From Lachnoclostridium sp. UBA1241 (GTDB lineage Bacteria > Bacillota > Clostridia > Lachnospirales > Lachnospiraceae), in contig DBWJ01000038.1 of NCBI GenBank assembly GCA_002308955.1, positions 18,094-25,921 of the forward strand: a stretch of DNA of 7,828 bases, in the 5' to 3' direction. Of this stretch, positions 6,237 through 7,828 are shown piece after piece (within the stretch, counting starts at the first letter, position 1; the number at the start of each line of letters is the position of its first letter). A model generated the notes under the pieces. The model did no database searches. It had not been told where the DNA came from and saw only the letters and a list, made by a program, of their open reading frames with translations. The position numbers and the translations under genes were made by a program.

Positions 6237-7828
6237 ATGAAAATCAGTTTTTCCACATTAGGTTGTCCCGATTATTCCTGGACCGACATCTATACGATGG
6301 CGAAGGACCTCGGTTATCACGGGGTTGAGATCCGCGGACTCGGCCAGGATATTCGTGCCTACAAGGCGAAGCCTTTTTCTGCGGAAAATGTTAAGGCTAC
6401 CGCGAAGAAACTCAGAGAGATCGGTCTTGAGATTTCCTGCTTTTCTTCGGGAAGCGCATTGAAGTATAAGGAGCGTCTGAGCCAGTCCATCGAAGAGCTG
6501 ACCGCATACGCGAAGCTTGCAAAAGAGCTCGGTACATGCTACATTCGTATTCTTGCCGATGAAAACCCGAAGCCGGAGGGTGAGGTGAACGATGAGGACA
6601 TCATCGAAGCGCTGAAGCAGCTTGCCCCGATTGCAGATGAGTACAACGTAACGATGTGCGTTGAGACGAACGGCGTATACTCCGACACGAAGCGTCTTTG
6701 TAAGGTGCTTGATGCTGTCGGAAGTCGGAAGATTGCAGCGCTCTGGGATATTCATCATCCGTACCGGAACTTCGGCGAGACGCCTGAAGAAACGGTTGCT
6801 AATCTCGGCGAGTATATTAAGTATGTGCATGTGAAGGACTCCATTATGGAGAACGGCGTTGTTTCCTACCGCCTTATGGGGCACGGAGATATGCCTCTTG
6901 AGGAGGCATTTGCCGCACTGAAGAGCATGCATTATACCGGCTATGTTTCGCTTGAGTGGGTGAAGCGGTGGAGTAAGGAGCTTGCGGACGCGTGGACCGT
7001 GTTCCCGCAGTTTGCGAACTATATGGAGCCGTACAAGACGGTTCACAAGAATCCGCTGCAGGTGAATAACCGCGGAAACGGAAACTATATCTGGCCGAAG
7101 AATCATCTGATCCCGTATACCTTCCCGGATATTCTGGATCGTATCTGTGAGGTGTTCCCGACGCAGTACGCATTCCGCTATACCGAGCTGGATTATACGA
7201 GAACCTATCCGGAATTCCGTGATGACGTGGACAATTTCGCGCGGGCTTTGATTGCTCTTGGTGTTAAGAAGGGTGACCATGTTGCCATCTGGGCGACCAA
7301 TGTGCCGGCGTGGTATATCACATTTTGGGCAACAACCAAAATCGGCGCGGTTCTGGTAACGGTCAATACTGCATATAAGATTCATGAGATTGAGTATCTG
7401 CTCCGTCAGTCCGATACGCATACGCTTGTTATGATTGACGGCTTCAAGGATTGCGACTACGTCGGCATTATGAAGGAGCTCTGCCCCGAACTTGAGACGA
7501 GCGTTCCGGGAGAGTTGCAGTCGAAGAGACTGCCTTGCCTTCGTAATATTATTACGGTGGAGAGCAAGCAGAACGGCTGCTTTACCTGGGATGAGGCGCT
7601 GGAACTCGGTATGGACATCCCTTACACCGAGGTGGAGAATCGCCGGAAGCTGATTGACCGTGATGATGTCTGCAATATGCAGTACACCTCCGGAACCACC
7701 GGCTTTCCGAAGGGCGTTATGCTGACCCATTACAATGTTGTCAATAACGGCAAAGCCATCGGTGACTGCATGGATCTTTCCACGGCGGACCGCATGATGA
7801 TTCAGGTGCCGATGTTCCACTGCTTCGG
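6237..7828 (+). CDS. Fusion of sugar isomerase-like TIM barrel and AMP-forming acyl-CoA synthetase (3' end cut off)
   Basis: 530 codons are open to the window edge; the gene is incomplete. GGAGG (6227-6231) lies 5 nt before the ATG. Residues 1 to ~263 form an AP-endonuclease-2/xylose-isomerase-like TIM barrel. The four metal ligands expected of such epimerases are present: Glu143 (VETNG), Asp171 (WDIHH, with His174), His198 (YVHVKD) and Glu240 (SLEW). A linker (~264-290) leads into an adenylate-forming domain with P-loop TSGTTGFPKG (484-493) and PMFHCFG at the cut end, which resembles fatty or medium-chain acyl-CoA ligases. The C-terminal lysine domain should lie beyond the edge, so a full length near 800-850 residues is expected. 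Expression is gated by the T-box leader. The substrates of both halves are unknown. The reading frame has no interruption, so the fusion is real in this sequence. Confidence 0.9.
   Translation, partial: MKISFSTLGCPDYSWTDIYTMAKDLGYHGVEIRGLGQDIRAYKAKPFSAENVKATAKKLREIGLEISCFSSGSALKYKERLSQSIEELTAYAKLAKELGTCYIRILADENPKPEGEVNDEDIIEALKQLAPIADEYNVTMCVETNGVYSDTKRLCKVLDAVGSRKIAALWDIHHPYRNFGETPEETVANLGEYIKYVHVKDSIMENGVVSYRLMGHGDMPLEEAFAALKSMHYTGYVSLEWVKRWSKELADAWTVFPQFANYMEPYKTVHKNPLQVNNRGNGNYIWPKNHLIPYTFPDILDRICEVFPTQYAFRYTELDYTRTYPEFRDDVDNFARALIALGVKKGDHVAIWATNVPAWYITFWATTKIGAVLVTVNTAYKIHEIEYLLRQSDTHTLVMIDGFKDCDYVGIMKELCPELETSVPGELQSKRLPCLRNIITVESKQNGCFTWDEALELGMDIPYTEVENRRKLIDRDDVCNMQYTSGTTGFPKGVMLTHYNVVNNGKAIGDCMDLSTADRMMIQVPMFHCF

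Noticed and set aside
6011..6328. Possible 105-codon gene across the T-box and the start of the fusion gene
   Set aside because: It runs through conserved RNA elements and the terminator, and overlaps the real gene in another frame.
6258..7820. Antisense open frame of 520 codons opposite the fusion gene
   Set aside because: It lies wholly opposite a clear two-domain coding gene, has no recognisable domain and is explained by the codon bias of the sense gene.
1..7828. CRISPR array, insertion sequence or prophage elements
   Set aside because: No direct-repeat array, transposase, integrase or attachment-like repeat was seen anywhere in the window.

Overview
The window looks like part of a Gram-positive, anaerobic Firmicutes (Clostridia) chromosome, most likely from Lachnospiraceae or a relative. 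The signs are strong AAGGAG/GGAGG ribosome-binding sites, textbook sigma-A promoters (TTGACA, 17 bp, TATACT or TAGTAT), a T-box riboswitch, a ClpC-type Clp ATPase and a YtrA-type GntR repressor. The family placement is inferred from this style, not proven. All genes read on the + strand.

Layout: (1) positions 1-136 hold the 3' end of tmRNA (ssrA) and its intrinsic terminator. (2) positions 193-4464 hold a promoter overlapped by a perfect 9-bp inverted repeat, then a tight cluster of a small GntR/YtrA-type regulator, clpC and radA. clpC and radA overlap by 14 nt. The regulator sits where ctsR-mcsA-mcsB stand in the classical Firmicutes clpC operon. (3) positions 4494-5888 hold a lipoprotein with an SH3b domain and an M14 carboxypeptidase-like domain whose active site is altered at three key positions. 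It starts 29 nt after radA and may be co-transcribed. (4) positions 5911-6221 hold a second sigma-A promoter and a complete T-box leader with a likely leucine (CUC) specifier and a clear terminator. (5) from 6237 to the window edge runs one open, unfinished gene. It encodes a xylose-isomerase-like TIM barrel fused to an AMP-forming acyl-CoA synthetase domain.

Working picture: the first half is a proteostasis and DNA-repair cluster. tmRNA tags stalled products, ClpC (with a ClpP encoded elsewhere) unfolds them, RadA handles recombination intermediates, and the GntR protein probably autoregulates the operon through the inverted repeat. The second half is a separate unit whose expression should rise when the matching charged tRNA, probably tRNA-Leu, is scarce. 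The most novel elements are the T-box-controlled two-domain isomerase/acyl-CoA synthetase and the Cys-ligand, Gln-for-Glu M14-like lipoprotein.
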